Assembly: GCF_007990755.1 (NCBI RefSeq)
Contig: NZ_BJXA01000082.1
Coordinates: 1-39,601, forward strand
DNA: 39,601 nucleotides
Origin: Nocardia ninae NBRC 108245
GTDB lineage: Bacteria; Actinomycetota; Actinomycetes; Mycobacteriales; Mycobacteriaceae
Direction: 5' to 3'
Below the pieces are notes generated by a model, which worked only from the letters and a program-made list of their open reading frames with translations, was not told where the DNA came from and searched no databases. The number at the start of each line of letters is the position of its first letter. Positions within the stretch are counted from its first letter, which is position 1. Position numbers and translations under genes: made by a program. Shown piece by piece: positions 1 to 8,024 of this stretch.

Positions 1-693
1 GGTATCGCCTGCGGTCCCAGCCGACTGCTGGTCCTCGACCTCGATGGGGGTACCGACCGCGACCCGCCGCCGCAATGGTCCGGCGCCATCGACGGACGCG
101 ACGTGCTGACCCGCCTGGCCGAGACCGCAGGCAGGCCGGTTCCTTCCCAGACTCTGACCGTCCGGACCCCCGCAGGGTGGCATCTCTACTTCCGGCCGCC
201 ACCGCGGTCCGATCTCGGCAACAGCACCGCCCGACTGGGATGGCGTGTGGACACCCGTGGCGTCGGCGGCTATGTAGTCGCGCCCGGGTCGCGCTGTTCC
301 GGCGGCGTCTATCGGATCGTTCGCCGCACACCGGTCGCGGCTCTGCCCGACTGGCTCGCCGACGCGCTCACGCTGCCATCGCCACCCCCGCGACATCCCT
401 TGGTATTGCCCGACTATCGCGCCCACGCCTACATCTCGAAGGTTCTCCGTAGCGAGGCGGAGGCGGTCACCTCCGCACCCACCGGCCAACGGCATCTGAC
501 ACTGCTGCGTGCTGCGGGAGCGCTAGGACGGCTCGTCGGCGGCGGAGAACTCGATGAACACGAAGCGCGCGCGGTCCTACACGATGCCGCCCGCCACCAC
601 TTCGGATACGACGGATTCACCGAAGCCGAGGCCGCCCGGACCATCGACGACGGCCTCGCCTACGGAGCGCTCCGCCCACGCCGTCTCAGCTGA
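1..693 (+). CDS. Bifunctional primase-polymerase (prim-pol) domain protein, 5' end missing
   Basis: The frame is open from base 1, so the N-terminus lies outside the window; 230 residues are visible. The visible start, GIACGPSRLLVLDLD, has the metal-binding acidic motif of the archaeo-eukaryotic primase/prim-pol fold. About 75 residues on comes WRVDTRGVGGYVVAPGSR, the second conserved block of this family (the G-GYVVAP-S signature). The last 100 residues are helical and end in a basic tail. Prim-pol proteins prime and extend DNA on plasmids, phages and integrative elements, which fits the ssb, ParB-like and relaxase genes downstream. No helicase domain follows; if one exists it is encoded elsewhere. 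Family assignment is good; the exact replication role is inferred. Confidence 0.8.
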   Translation, partial: GIACGPSRLLVLDLDGGTDRDPPPQWSGAIDGRDVLTRLAETAGRPVPSQTLTVRTPAGWHLYFRPPPRSDLGNSTARLGWRVDTRGVGGYVVAPGSRCSGGVYRIVRRTPVAALPDWLADALTLPSPPPRHPLVLPDYRAHAYISKVLRSEAEAVTSAPTGQRHLTLLRAAGALGRLVGGGELDEHEARAVLHDAARHHFGYDGFTEAEAARTIDDGLAYGALRPRRLS

Positions 694-868
694 CTCCCGG
701 TCCATCTCACGAGTCGAGCCAGGCCCACGAGCCGAACCCATCATTTCACTGCTGGAGGACTGGCGTACCGGCTCTTGCGACGCGCCGTCCGGTCTCGACC
801 GGCGGGTTGGTCGCACCAGTCCGCCCACCGGCCTCGCAACATCTGCGCCTACTCCATCGAGGGCCGAT

Positions 869-1075
869 ATGACATCCGACCAGCCACGCGTGTGCCGCTA
901 TTGCGGCGATGACATCTGGCTCGACGAGTACCACAGCTGGCTCGCGGGCCCATTCGCCGCCGCGCAATGCGACTCCCATCTTGTTCGCTGTCTCAACTGC
1001 GACCGCGAAAAAGGTCACCTGGCTTGCCTGCGTTGCGCAGGCGACGGCTACGAGACCGGCTTCCACGAACCGTAG
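869..1075 (+). CDS. Small zinc-ribbon protein
   Basis: A 68-residue protein. The frame is open further upstream, but that extension overlaps the prim-pol gene and reads as a low-complexity shadow, so ATG 869 (MTSDQPRVCRYCGDD) is chosen. Cysteine pairs CRYC, then CLNC and CLRC (the last followed by AGDGYE), could bind one or two zinc ions; the final CLRCAGDG resembles the zinc-binding turns of DnaJ or glutaredoxin-like ribbons. Small proteins of this kind are common in actinobacterial plasmids and phages, and no function can be assigned. It lies about 175 bases after the prim-pol gene and 100 bases before the ParB-like gene in the same direction. Confidence 0.6.
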   Translation: MTSDQPRVCRYCGDDIWLDEYHSWLAGPFAAAQCDSHLVRCLNCDREKGHLACLRCAGDGYETGFHEP

Positions 1076-1178
1076 GCCCGCCTCTCTGCGCCTGCGCACT
1101 ACCTCACACGGCTGCAACGCCCGGCCGAATCCCGCGCGTCCATTACCGGCAACCTTTGAAACATCAAGGGAGACAACC

Positions 1179-3029
1179 ATGTCGATAGACATCGCCGCAT
1201 CCGCATCAGTTTCCGAATCTACCGACGCTCTCGAGCAACTCCTGGTCCAGCCGCCTTCGCTGGACCCCCGCATCCTGGTGGTCGACGACAACGTCCGCAG
1301 AACTTTCGACGACACCTTCGAATCTGATCCCGAACTGGTCGAGCTTCTGACCGCAGTTCGCGAAGAGGGCGTCTCGATTCCGATCATCGCCGAACTTACT
1401 GCCGACGGCAGTATCAGCGTTATCGATGGCCAATTGCGTGTACTGGCCGCGCGCAAAGCGGGTCTGGATGCCGTACCAGGTTGGGTCCGCCGCGCCCCCG
1501 ACTTCGACGACAAAACCCGGGCACTGACGCGGATCACCAAGCAGCTCGGCACCTACCGCCGCGTCGCCTTGCCCAAAGGCGACCACGCTGCGGCCGTTGC
1601 ACTCATGCTGGATCTGGGCATGCCCGTCACCAAAGTGTCCAAAGCGACTCACATGAAGAAGGACGTCGTGAAAACCACTGCCCTGATCGGTAAGTCGCCG
1701 ACGGCCCGGCGACTGCTCGACGAAGGCTCACTGGACCTCGCCCAGCTCGAAGTCATCGCAGAATTCGAGAATGCCGGCGACACCGACGCCGTAGCACGCT
1801 TAGAACAGACCGACGCCCGCGATTTCAACTGGACCGCGCAGCTATTGCACGACGAACGTGACCAGGCTCTCGCCCACCAGACTGAGGCCCTCGGCTACAC
1901 CGAACAGGGTTATCGCGTCCTGCACGAGGACGACTTCTCGCAGGACGCCGACGGTTACGTTCCAATCGACGACGTTCGCACCCCCGACGGCCTGCAAGTC
2001 ACACCTGCCGCCACCCGGCAACACCCCGCGTTGTGGGCGGTCTACCTCGAACACCTCGACGACGAGCTCGACATCACCGACGCCGAGACCGGCGTACCGG
2101 TCGATCCCGACACCGTGGACTGGGACACCGACACCGACACCGACCGCACCGCCCAGGCCGCCGATGGGCTGCGCCACGCCGACACCATCAAACTGTCACC
2201 GTGGCGTCCGTGGTGGTACATCCGGCCCGACGACATGACCGCCGCCGGCGTCGTGCCCGCGCCCATGGATGAGGACATCGAACTCACCGAGCCCGACCCT
2301 GTCTCACCACCTCCGACCGGAGACAACGACAATCCGGATATCCACTCCGAGGAGGTCGAAGCCACCGCCCCCGTGGCCTCCGTCAGCGCCGTCGACGATC
2401 CTGACGACACCGCCGAGATCGAGGACCCGCACGAAGCCCAGCGCCGCGACGCGGCTCGCATCGAGGCCCAGCTTCTCGCCGCTGACCAGGCCGCCAAGAT
2501 ACAGGCTGCCCGTGCGGAGGCGACGCGCTTGGCAGCCGAGCGCCGTGAAGCCGAGCGGCAGGCAGCCGCGCGAATCGAGAAGCTCTGTGACCAGGCCAAG
2601 GCGGTCAACTCCGCCCGGCGCGATTGGCTGATCGAGCACATCGTGCCGCGCAAAACCCTCACCAAGGACGAGGCCCAGTTCGTTGCCGCGTCACTACTGC
2701 GTGATCCGGAGCTGCTGAGCCGGTTCGGTGCCGCTGACATGGGGCTGCGGCTGCTGGGATTCGCCAACGCCCAAGACGCCGCCGCGTCGTTGACCGAGAC
2801 GACCCGAGGCCGGGCCGACGTCTATGTCTACGTCCTTGTTCTCGCAGGCTATGAATGGCTGATCACCAAGGATCTATGGCGGATGCGCGAGGTCGCATCC
2901 GGGCGGGAAAACCACAACAACGTGTCGTTCTACCTGCGCTTCCTCGCCACGCGCGGCTACCCGCTGGTCGCCATCGAACTCGCGGGACTCGGCGAGCTCG
3001 ATCCGGACTCCATCGAGACCGACCTCTAG
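1179..3029 (+). CDS. ParB-like nuclease/partition-domain protein with coiled coil
   Basis: A 616-residue protein. ATG 1179 is chosen because AAGGGAG lies 7 bases upstream; the same frame is open back to about 909, but that stretch overlaps the zinc-ribbon gene. Residues about 28-100 carry a ParB/Spo0J N-terminal domain (DDNVRRTFDD and VIDGQLRVLAARKAG, equivalent to the GxRR region). A helix-turn-helix segment follows at about 148-170. The middle is acidic and low in complexity (DTDTDTD near residue 312). Residues about 420-485 form a long Ala/Arg/Glu coiled coil, followed by a globular C-terminal domain. Such long ParB-like proteins belong to plasmids and integrative elements and may act in partition, replication control or DNA binding. 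No ParA partner is in the window, so classic segregation is not demonstrated. Confidence 0.75.
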   Translation: MSIDIAASASVSESTDALEQLLVQPPSLDPRILVVDDNVRRTFDDTFESDPELVELLTAVREEGVSIPIIAELTADGSISVIDGQLRVLAARKAGLDAVPGWVRRAPDFDDKTRALTRITKQLGTYRRVALPKGDHAAAVALMLDLGMPVTKVSKATHMKKDVVKTTALIGKSPTARRLLDEGSLDLAQLEVIAEFENAGDTDAVARLEQTDARDFNWTAQLLHDERDQALAHQTEALGYTEQGYRVLHEDDFSQDADGYVPIDDVRTPDGLQVTPAATRQHPALWAVYLEHLDDELDITDAETGVPVDPDTVDWDTDTDTDRTAQAADGLRHADTIKLSPWRPWWYIRPDDMTAAGVVPAPMDEDIELTEPDPVSPPPTGDNDNPDIHSEEVEATAPVASVSAVDDPDDTAEIEDPHEAQRRDAARIEAQLLAADQAAKIQAARAEATRLAAERREAERQAAARIEKLCDQAKAVNSARRDWLIEHIVPRKTLTKDEAQFVAASLLRDPELLSRFGAADMGLRLLGFANAQDAAASLTETTRGRADVYVYVLVLAGYEWLITKDLWRMREVASGRENHNNVSFYLRFLATRGYPLVAIELAGLGELDPDSIETDL

Positions 3030-3054
3030 ACACACAGCCGACTGTGATCCTCGC

Positions 3055-3094
3055 GTTCGCCGGTGTGCCCGACCAAGTGGGCACACCGGCGAAC
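3055..3094 (+). terminator. Perfect 16-bp inverted repeat between ParB-like and DUF932 genes
   Basis: The arms GTTCGCCGGTGTGCCC (3055-3070) and GGGCACACCGGCGAAC (3079-3094) pair without mismatch around an 8-base loop. No T-tract follows. It starts 25 bases after the ParB-like stop and ends about 40 bases before the next start codon. It could be a factor-independent terminator of the U-less type seen in actinobacteria, an RNA-processing or attenuating hairpin, or a protein-binding operator. Confidence 0.6.
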
Positions 3095-3135
3095 TGCCAC
3101 TTCTGACCGTTCTCCCCGATTGGAGATGGTTTCGC

Positions 3136-4359
3136 ATGTCCGTGCTCACCGGCGTTCGCAACGCCACACTCGACGACATGGTCGCTCTGCTGCAAACCCA
3201 GCAGGCCGCCAAACTCGACGTCGTCGCCCCCGTCACCGCGTTGACCTGCCGTGACGGATTCATCGAACTGACCGGAGCCGACCCCGTCATCGACGAGGCC
3301 GGTGTCACCCCGGTCGACGGCCGGTACCTGCCGACTGTCTCCGCCGACGGCGACCTCGCCGAAAAACTCGACATATCCCGCCGCTACCTGCGCCACCTGC
3401 GTGACATCGGCCGCGTGGACCTGTTCGACGTGAACATCAACGGCAAAATCCACGGCCGCGTCCCCGGCTCCGACAGCCGCCATGAGCCCGACCAGCGCAA
3501 GTTCCTCCTGCGGACCTTCCGCGGTGATCCCGGCGGACCGGGCGTGCTGCGGGCGGTGCTGTCCGACCGCTTCGGCATCTGCGACAACTTCGACGTGTTG
3601 ACCGCCGTTCTCGACGGCATCAACCAGGCAGGCACCCCCGTCACCATCCGCTCCTGCGACCTGACCGACTCCGCGATGCACGTCAAGGTCTACTCACCCG
3701 CCGTCGCCCAACTGGCTCCCGCTCTGCTCGCCAACTACCGCAACCCGTTCGCCACACCACAACTCGCCGACGACCGCACCACCGTCACCACCCCGCCCGG
3801 CCGACCCACGCACGACGCCCCACCGCCCAGCGATCCGGATCTGCCGGTCATGTTCGCCGGTTTCCGCTTCTCCAACTCCGAGACCGGCCACGGCGCGGTC
3901 GTACTGAAACCCGAACTCTACGTCCGGGTCTGCGGCAACGGACTGACCCTGCCGATGTTGGCGGTTCGCGACGTCCACCTCGGCAGCCGACTCAAGGCCG
4001 GCGCGGTTGCCTGGTCCCAGGACACCTACGACAAGCAATTGGCCGTCGTGACGGCCAAAACCCGCGACACGGTCCAGCATTGGCTCTCGCCTGAATTCCT
4101 CGCCGAACAGATCGCCCTGCTGGGTGCCACCGCGACGACTCCGGTGACCGAACCGGGCAAGACGATCACTGTCATCGCCAAACAGATGCGTTTCTCCGAT
4201 GCAGAACGCACCGGAATTCTCAGCCATTTCATCGCCGGTGGCCAGCTCAATGCGGCGGGGATCGCCAATGCAATTACCAGCTTTTCCCAAACACTGGCCG
4301 ATCCTACCCGGGCTGACACCCTCGACGACCTGGCCGTCGAAGCCATGGCATTGGCGTGA
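3136..4359 (+). CDS. DUF932 (phage/plasmid-like, TIGR03299 type) protein
   Basis: A 407-residue soluble protein starting at ATG 3136, with GGAGATGG just upstream. The N-terminal third (residues 50-120: ISRRYLRHLRDIG, FDVNINGKIHGR) and the middle block (FAGFRFSNSETGHGAVVLKPELYVRVCGNGLT) match the DUF932 family as I know it. That family is widespread in phages, plasmids and integrative elements, but its biochemical role is unknown. A proline-rich linker lies at about residues 210-235. The C-terminus has a helical segment (MRFSDAERTGILSHFIAGGQ). It follows the ParB-like gene in the same direction, separated by the strong hairpin at 3055-3094. There are no membrane segments. Confidence 0.75.
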   Translation: MSVLTGVRNATLDDMVALLQTQQAAKLDVVAPVTALTCRDGFIELTGADPVIDEAGVTPVDGRYLPTVSADGDLAEKLDISRRYLRHLRDIGRVDLFDVNINGKIHGRVPGSDSRHEPDQRKFLLRTFRGDPGGPGVLRAVLSDRFGICDNFDVLTAVLDGINQAGTPVTIRSCDLTDSAMHVKVYSPAVAQLAPALLANYRNPFATPQLADDRTTVTTPPGRPTHDAPPPSDPDLPVMFAGFRFSNSETGHGAVVLKPELYVRVCGNGLTLPMLAVRDVHLGSRLKAGAVAWSQDTYDKQLAVVTAKTRDTVQHWLSPEFLAEQIALLGATATTPVTEPGKTITVIAKQMRFSDAERTGILSHFIAGGQLNAAGIANAITSFSQTLADPTRADTLDDLAVEAMALA

Positions 4360-4751
4360 CCTGATCCGCCGACGGATGAACAGGTTCCCGAGGCTGTGAA
4401 CCGAGAACTGAGGCCCAACAGTTCCCGAACAACCGCAGTCACCCGCCGTCGCGCTAAACCCCTGTGCCCGGGGCTGCCGATTCACTCTGTCGGTTCTGAT
4501 TGCCTTCCATGACAACTCTCCTCAATCGCTGACGCTTCTTGTACTCGTCTGAGTTGTTGCGATCGAACCTGTTTCGCGCCACAGCCACCGAATCTTCCGT
4601 GTTGTTGGTCGCACCTCGGCATCTACGCTGATCGCGGTCGAGCTCATCACTCAAATGATCTCGGCATCAACAATTTTCGGTCCACCAGCAGCTTTCCGAT
4701 GCCTACGCGGCGCGGGTCGCCCTCCGTCGTCATTGTCTTCCGAAAGGATCT
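4360..4751 (+). other. Non-coding interval before the methyltransferase
   Basis: About 390 bases without a convincing gene. Base composition is less GC-rich than the flanking genes, with several AT-rich patches around 4540-4570 and 4650-4690, which fits a regulatory region for the methyltransferase. A 66-codon frame on the opposite strand (4454-4654) would need a TTG start and lacks a convincing ribosome-binding site. I see no clear -35/-10 pair or strong hairpin. Confidence 0.4.
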
Positions 4752-4760
4752 GTGATCCCC

Positions 4761-6476
4761 ATGCTCGAATTGATGGATTGGTTCTGTGGCGCCGGTGGCT
4801 CCAGTCAAGGCGCGCACGCTGTTCCCGGAGTTCAGGTCACTCGCGCCGCAAATCATTGGGAGCTGGCAATCGAGTCGCATTCCAGAAATTTTCCAGCTAC
4901 CGATCATTATCTCGGTGATATCCGCACCGCACCAGTGCATCGCTGGCCGGTCGCCGACCTCCTGTGGGCGTCCCCGGAGTGCCCGCAATGGTCCTCCGCG
5001 CGCGGAGCGCGCCGCGACTTCCACAACAGCCTGCAAACCGATCTGCTCGAGCTGCCTCGCGACGAGGAGGCCGAACGCTCCCGCGCCCTGATGGAAGAGG
5101 TCCCCCAGTACCTACGCGGTGTCATCGACCGCGGCGGCAGGGTCCGCGGCGGAGTAGTGGAAAACGTTGTCGAGGTCAGAGGGTGGGATCAGTGGAGTCG
5201 CTGGATCGGGGAAATCCGCGCATTGGGCTACAAGACCCGGCTGATCGCGATGAACTCCATGCACGCCCAGCCCGCACGCACCCCGGTCGCCCCACAGTCG
5301 CGCGACCGGCTCTATCTGGCCTACTGGGACGTCGCGTTGCAGCGAGAACCGGACTGGGACAAGTGGTTGCGGCCGTTGGCCTATTGCGAGGTTTGCGACG
5401 AATCGGTGCAAGCCCTGCAGGTGTTCAAACAGCCCGGCGTCGACATGGGCCGCTACCGGCAGCAGTACACCTACCGGTGCCCGCACGTGACCTGCCGGAA
5501 CTCCGTGCTCGAGCCGCCCGCGTCTCCGGCGGCGACTGCGATCGACTGGAGCTTGGAAGGTACCCGCATCGGTGATCGGGATCGACCGCTGGCCGAGAAG
5601 ACGATGGAGCGCATCCGCGTCGGACTCAAGCGCTACGCCACTGTCGCGCCGATGATGGTCCCCGCAGGCGGGACCTGGCGCGACGCGGCGATCCCGGTCA
5701 CCGCGCCGATGAGCGCCCGCACCACCCGCGAAAACGACGGCATCGCCATTCCGGCCCCGTTCCTCGCGTTGTTGCGGTCCGATAGGGCGCGCACCGTCGG
5801 ATTGCACGAGCCGATGGCCACCGTTGTCGCGGACGGATCCAATCACGGCCTCGTGGTGCCGCCCCTGGTCGTGCCGATGGAGGGCCGCGACGGCAAAGAA
5901 GCCGTGCCCGCCACGATGCCGATGCGCACCCAGACCACCCGCGCCGAAACCGCCGTGTGCTTCCTGCCGTTCGTCACCGAACTACGCGGCGGATCCTCTG
6001 ATGCCCGGTCTGTGTACGAGGCTCTGGCCACTGTCACCGCCTCCGGGAATCACCACGGTCTGGTTACTCCCGCGGCGACCACGCCGGATGGGCTGTGGGA
6101 GTCGATGTTGTTGCCGTACTTCGGCAAGAGCGTCCCGCGTCCGGTGGCCGAGCCCATGGGCGCGCTGACCACCCGCGACACCTACGCGCTCGTGGACGTC
6201 CTCAGCGAGGAATACATCAACGACGTTCGGTTCAGAATGCTCGAGCCCCACGAAATTTCACGGGCGATGGCGTTCGGCACCGACTACGTCGTGGTCGGCA
6301 ACAAGCGCCAGCGCGTGCGCCAGCTTGGCAACGCGGTTACCCCGCCTGTCGCGGAGGTCATCATTTCCGCGCTGGTCGAGGCCATCACCGGCGAAGAGAT
6401 CGACCGCTGGCCCACCAGCCTGACTCCTCGCCAGCCCACTGCGGCACCAACCCGCTCCCAGTCGCTGGCAGCGTAG
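4761..6476 (+). CDS. DNA (cytosine-5-)-methyltransferase
   Basis: A 571-residue protein from ATG 4761 (574 if GTG 4752 is used; AAAGGA lies 12 and 3 bases upstream respectively). Motif I is DWFCGAGGSSQG (residues 6-17), which binds S-adenosylmethionine. Motif IV is ASPECPQWS with the catalytic Cys at 74, a variant of the usual PPCQ. Motif VI is VVENVVE, motif VIII is QSRDRLYLAYWD, and motifs IX-X end in RQLGNAVTPPVA. Between VIII and IX lie four cysteines (CEVC, then CPHVTC), a probable zinc ribbon, and then three or four repeats around the phrase TTRE/TTRA/TTRD. The enzyme should methylate cytosine at C5 in a sequence I cannot predict. No partner endonuclease is adjacent, so it is probably an orphan that shields the element from host restriction. 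Confidence 0.88.
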   Translation: MLELMDWFCGAGGSSQGAHAVPGVQVTRAANHWELAIESHSRNFPATDHYLGDIRTAPVHRWPVADLLWASPECPQWSSARGARRDFHNSLQTDLLELPRDEEAERSRALMEEVPQYLRGVIDRGGRVRGGVVENVVEVRGWDQWSRWIGEIRALGYKTRLIAMNSMHAQPARTPVAPQSRDRLYLAYWDVALQREPDWDKWLRPLAYCEVCDESVQALQVFKQPGVDMGRYRQQYTYRCPHVTCRNSVLEPPASPAATAIDWSLEGTRIGDRDRPLAEKTMERIRVGLKRYATVAPMMVPAGGTWRDAAIPVTAPMSARTTRENDGIAIPAPFLALLRSDRARTVGLHEPMATVVADGSNHGLVVPPLVVPMEGRDGKEAVPATMPMRTQTTRAETAVCFLPFVTELRGGSSDARSVYEALATVTASGNHHGLVTPAATTPDGLWESMLLPYFGKSVPRPVAEPMGALTTRDTYALVDVLSEEYINDVRFRMLEPHEISRAMAFGTDYVVVGNKRQRVRQLGNAVTPPVAEVIISALVEAITGEEIDRWPTSLTPRQPTAAPTRSQSLAA

Positions 6477-6650
6477 ACCAGCTTGCAGGACGACCAGCTC
6501 ATCGCACGGCACCGGAGTCCTTCACCATCGGCACCCGTCGCCCCGAACCAGACTCGCCATTCATCGGCGCTTCTGAGGAGATAACCAGCGTTCGACCTGG
6601 CTGGAAACCTTGCGGCATGGTCGGTGCTTTGGAAGGTGCGCGGCTAGGCG

Positions 6651-6797
6651 GGATCGGTACCGGGGGCTGTCGATCTACCCCAAGGGGATCAGGCCGTGGC
6701 AAGGGCGTCAAGCCTGCGGAAAAAGCGCCCCAGGCTTGACGCCCTTGCCGCAGCCCGATGGCGGAGCCATAGATCGACAGCCCCCGAGCACCGATCC
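6651..6797 (+). repeat. Large cruciform/cloverleaf-forming inverted repeat before ssb
   Basis: An outer stem pairs GGATCGGT (6651-6658) with ACCGATCC (6790-6797), then, after a small internal loop, GGGGGCTGTCGATCTA (6662-6677) with TAGATCGACAGCCCCC (6770-6785) perfectly. Inside it a second stem pairs GGCAAGGGCGTCAAGCCTG (6698-6716) with CAGGCTTGACGCCCTTGCC (6731-6749), 19 perfect pairs that extend outward to 6692/6755 with one mismatch and one wobble. A small hairpin TGGC-GGA-GCCA (6759-6769) lies between the stems, and CCCCAAGGGG (6678-6687) opposite it. No ORF convincingly crosses it. It may be a single-strand initiation site, a replication or transfer origin part, or an RNA leader for ssb. 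Confidence 0.8.
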
Positions 6798-6820
6798 AGC
6801 TCTTCTCACTTTCGAGCTGG
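6796..6820 (+). promoter_or_regulatory. Short hairpin in the ssb leader
   Basis: CCAGCTC (6796-6802) and GAGCTGG (6814-6820) form a 7-bp stem with an 11-base pyrimidine-rich loop. It abuts the large cruciform, sharing its last two bases, so the two could be alternative folds. It ends about 56 bases before the ssb start, so it could regulate ssb translation. The role is a guess. Confidence 0.35.
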
Positions 6821-6876
6821 CGGGGCCGGGTGGGTCGATCGTCCTTATCAACTCACTTCACCCGAGGAGACTCACC

Positions 6877-7371
6877 ATGTTCGGAGCAATTACTCCCACC
6901 ATCATCGGCAACCTGACCGCAAACCCAGAACTTTTCTTCAGCAGCAAGGGCGAAGCCGGCGTTCATTTCACTGTCGCGTGCAACGACCGCTACTACGACA
7001 AGGACGCCGAACGGTACAAGGACCTGCCCGCGGTATTCATGCGCTGCACCGCGTGGGGTGCGCTGGCCGAGCACATTGCCGACAGCCTCAGCCGCGGGAT
7101 GACCGTCATCGGCTTCGGACGGTTGAAGCAGTCCAGCTACACCGTAAAGGACACGGGCGAGAAGCGCACCGTCATGGAGATGACCATCGATGTTCTCGGA
7201 CCCTCGTTGCAGTACGCGACGGCGGAGGTCACCAAGGCGTCTCGTGCCACCACCGTGGTCGACGAGCCGATCGAGGACCCGTGGGGCGCGGCCCCCGATC
7301 AGACCCCGGTCTCGGTCGGTGCGGGCGAGCAGTCCACCCCCGAGAGCGAGGATGACAACCCACCGTTCTAA
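6877..7371 (+). CDS. ssb: Single-stranded DNA-binding protein
   Basis: A 164-residue protein starting at ATG 6877, six bases after GAGGAGA. Residues 5-115 read as an SSB OB fold (IIGNLTANPELFFSSKG, FMRCTAWGALAEHIADSL, VIGFGRLKQSSY, MTIDVLGPSLQYATAEV). The linker is Ser/Thr/Pro/Glu-rich and the acidic tip ends DDNPPF, the protein-interaction tail of bacterial SSBs (DDDIPF in the type case). It binds single-stranded DNA during replication, repair or conjugative transfer. As a second copy carried with prim-pol and relaxase genes, it probably protects the element's own DNA. It is preceded by the cruciform region and followed at once by an intrinsic terminator. Confidence 0.93.
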   Translation: MFGAITPTIIGNLTANPELFFSSKGEAGVHFTVACNDRYYDKDAERYKDLPAVFMRCTAWGALAEHIADSLSRGMTVIGFGRLKQSSYTVKDTGEKRTVMEMTIDVLGPSLQYATAEVTKASRATTVVDEPIEDPWGAAPDQTPVSVGAGEQSTPESEDDNPPF

Positions 7372-7385
7372 CCCCCATCTCCCAT

Positions 7386-7430
7386 CGCCTGTCCCGGTCC
7401 CGTATCGCGGGACCGGGACAGGCGTCTTTG
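7386..7430 (+). terminator. Intrinsic terminator after ssb
   Basis: The arms CGCCTGTCCCGGTCCCG (7386-7402) and CGGGACCGGGACAGGCG (7408-7424) form a perfect 17-bp stem with a 5-base TATCG loop, followed by TCTTTG. It begins 14 bases after the ssb stop codon. Confidence 0.85.
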
Positions 7431-7522
7431 TTCCATTCCTTCGTCCTGAAAGGCAAGACGATGACGTCGACCGGTCACCCCGCTGCCCGACTCAGTCGGG
7501 TGCACTAACGGATGCGTACGTC

Positions 7523-7837
7523 ATGTCCGAGCCACTCCCTCGAGTTGACCTCGAGGCCGAGAATTCTCGGCTACGCGCTCTGGTCGCGGAACTCTCGGAC
7601 CGCTGTCGCGCTCTCGAAATAGTCGTCCACGATCTAACCGTCACCGTGGACGATTGTCTCGACCGCGAGTCCGAACAGCTCAACGACGTGCGCCACGAAC
7701 GACTTGCCACCACCGGCATGTCGCGCGTCGCACCCCACCCCGGCAGCTCCTACGACTGGAGCCTGCCGAATACACAACCCTCCTCCCGCAACGCCAGCGG
7801 CGACATAGCCACCTCCGGCGAACAGCACCGCGTCTGA
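7523..7837 (+). CDS. Small coiled-coil hypothetical protein
   Basis: A 104-residue protein from ATG 7523. The frame is open further upstream, but that part overlaps ssb and its terminator, so it is not used. Residues 8-55 (VDLEAENSRLRALVAEL, ALEIVVHDLTVTVDDCLDRES) have a heptad pattern typical of a short parallel coiled coil. The second half is polar and probably disordered. No clear ribosome-binding site precedes ATG 7523, which lowers confidence. I do not recognise the family. It lies between ssb and a membrane-protein gene in the same direction. Confidence 0.5.
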   Translation: MSEPLPRVDLEAENSRLRALVAELSDRCRALEIVVHDLTVTVDDCLDRESEQLNDVRHERLATTGMSRVAPHPGSSYDWSLPNTQPSSRNASGDIATSGEQHRV

Positions 7838-8024
7838 CCGCGGCCAATCGCCGCGCCCAGCGCGGATTCCGACGGCCGTGTCGGCACTTGACTCTCCCGC
7901 CTACCCCCCGTAGCTGCGTGGGTGACCCGTCGACACGGTCCCCGGAGTCCACGCCGCGCCATCGCGACGCTGGCGATCCCTCACATTCCCGTCGGCCCCG
8001 ACCGCGCACGAGAAAGGCTCAGCC

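Noticed and set aside
4454-4654. 66-codon - strand frame in the gap before the methyltransferase
   Set aside because: It needs a TTG start, has no convincing ribosome-binding site and resembles no family.
6651-6797. Cloverleaf as a tRNA gene
   Set aside because: Stems are far too long, there is no anticodon-arm geometry, no TTCGA T-loop and no CCA; only the outline resembles a tRNA.
7461-7508. 15-codon reading frame with an AAAGGCAAG-like site upstream, possible leader peptide
   Set aside because: No regulatory codons or attenuator hairpin follow before ATG 7523; short frames like this occur by chance.
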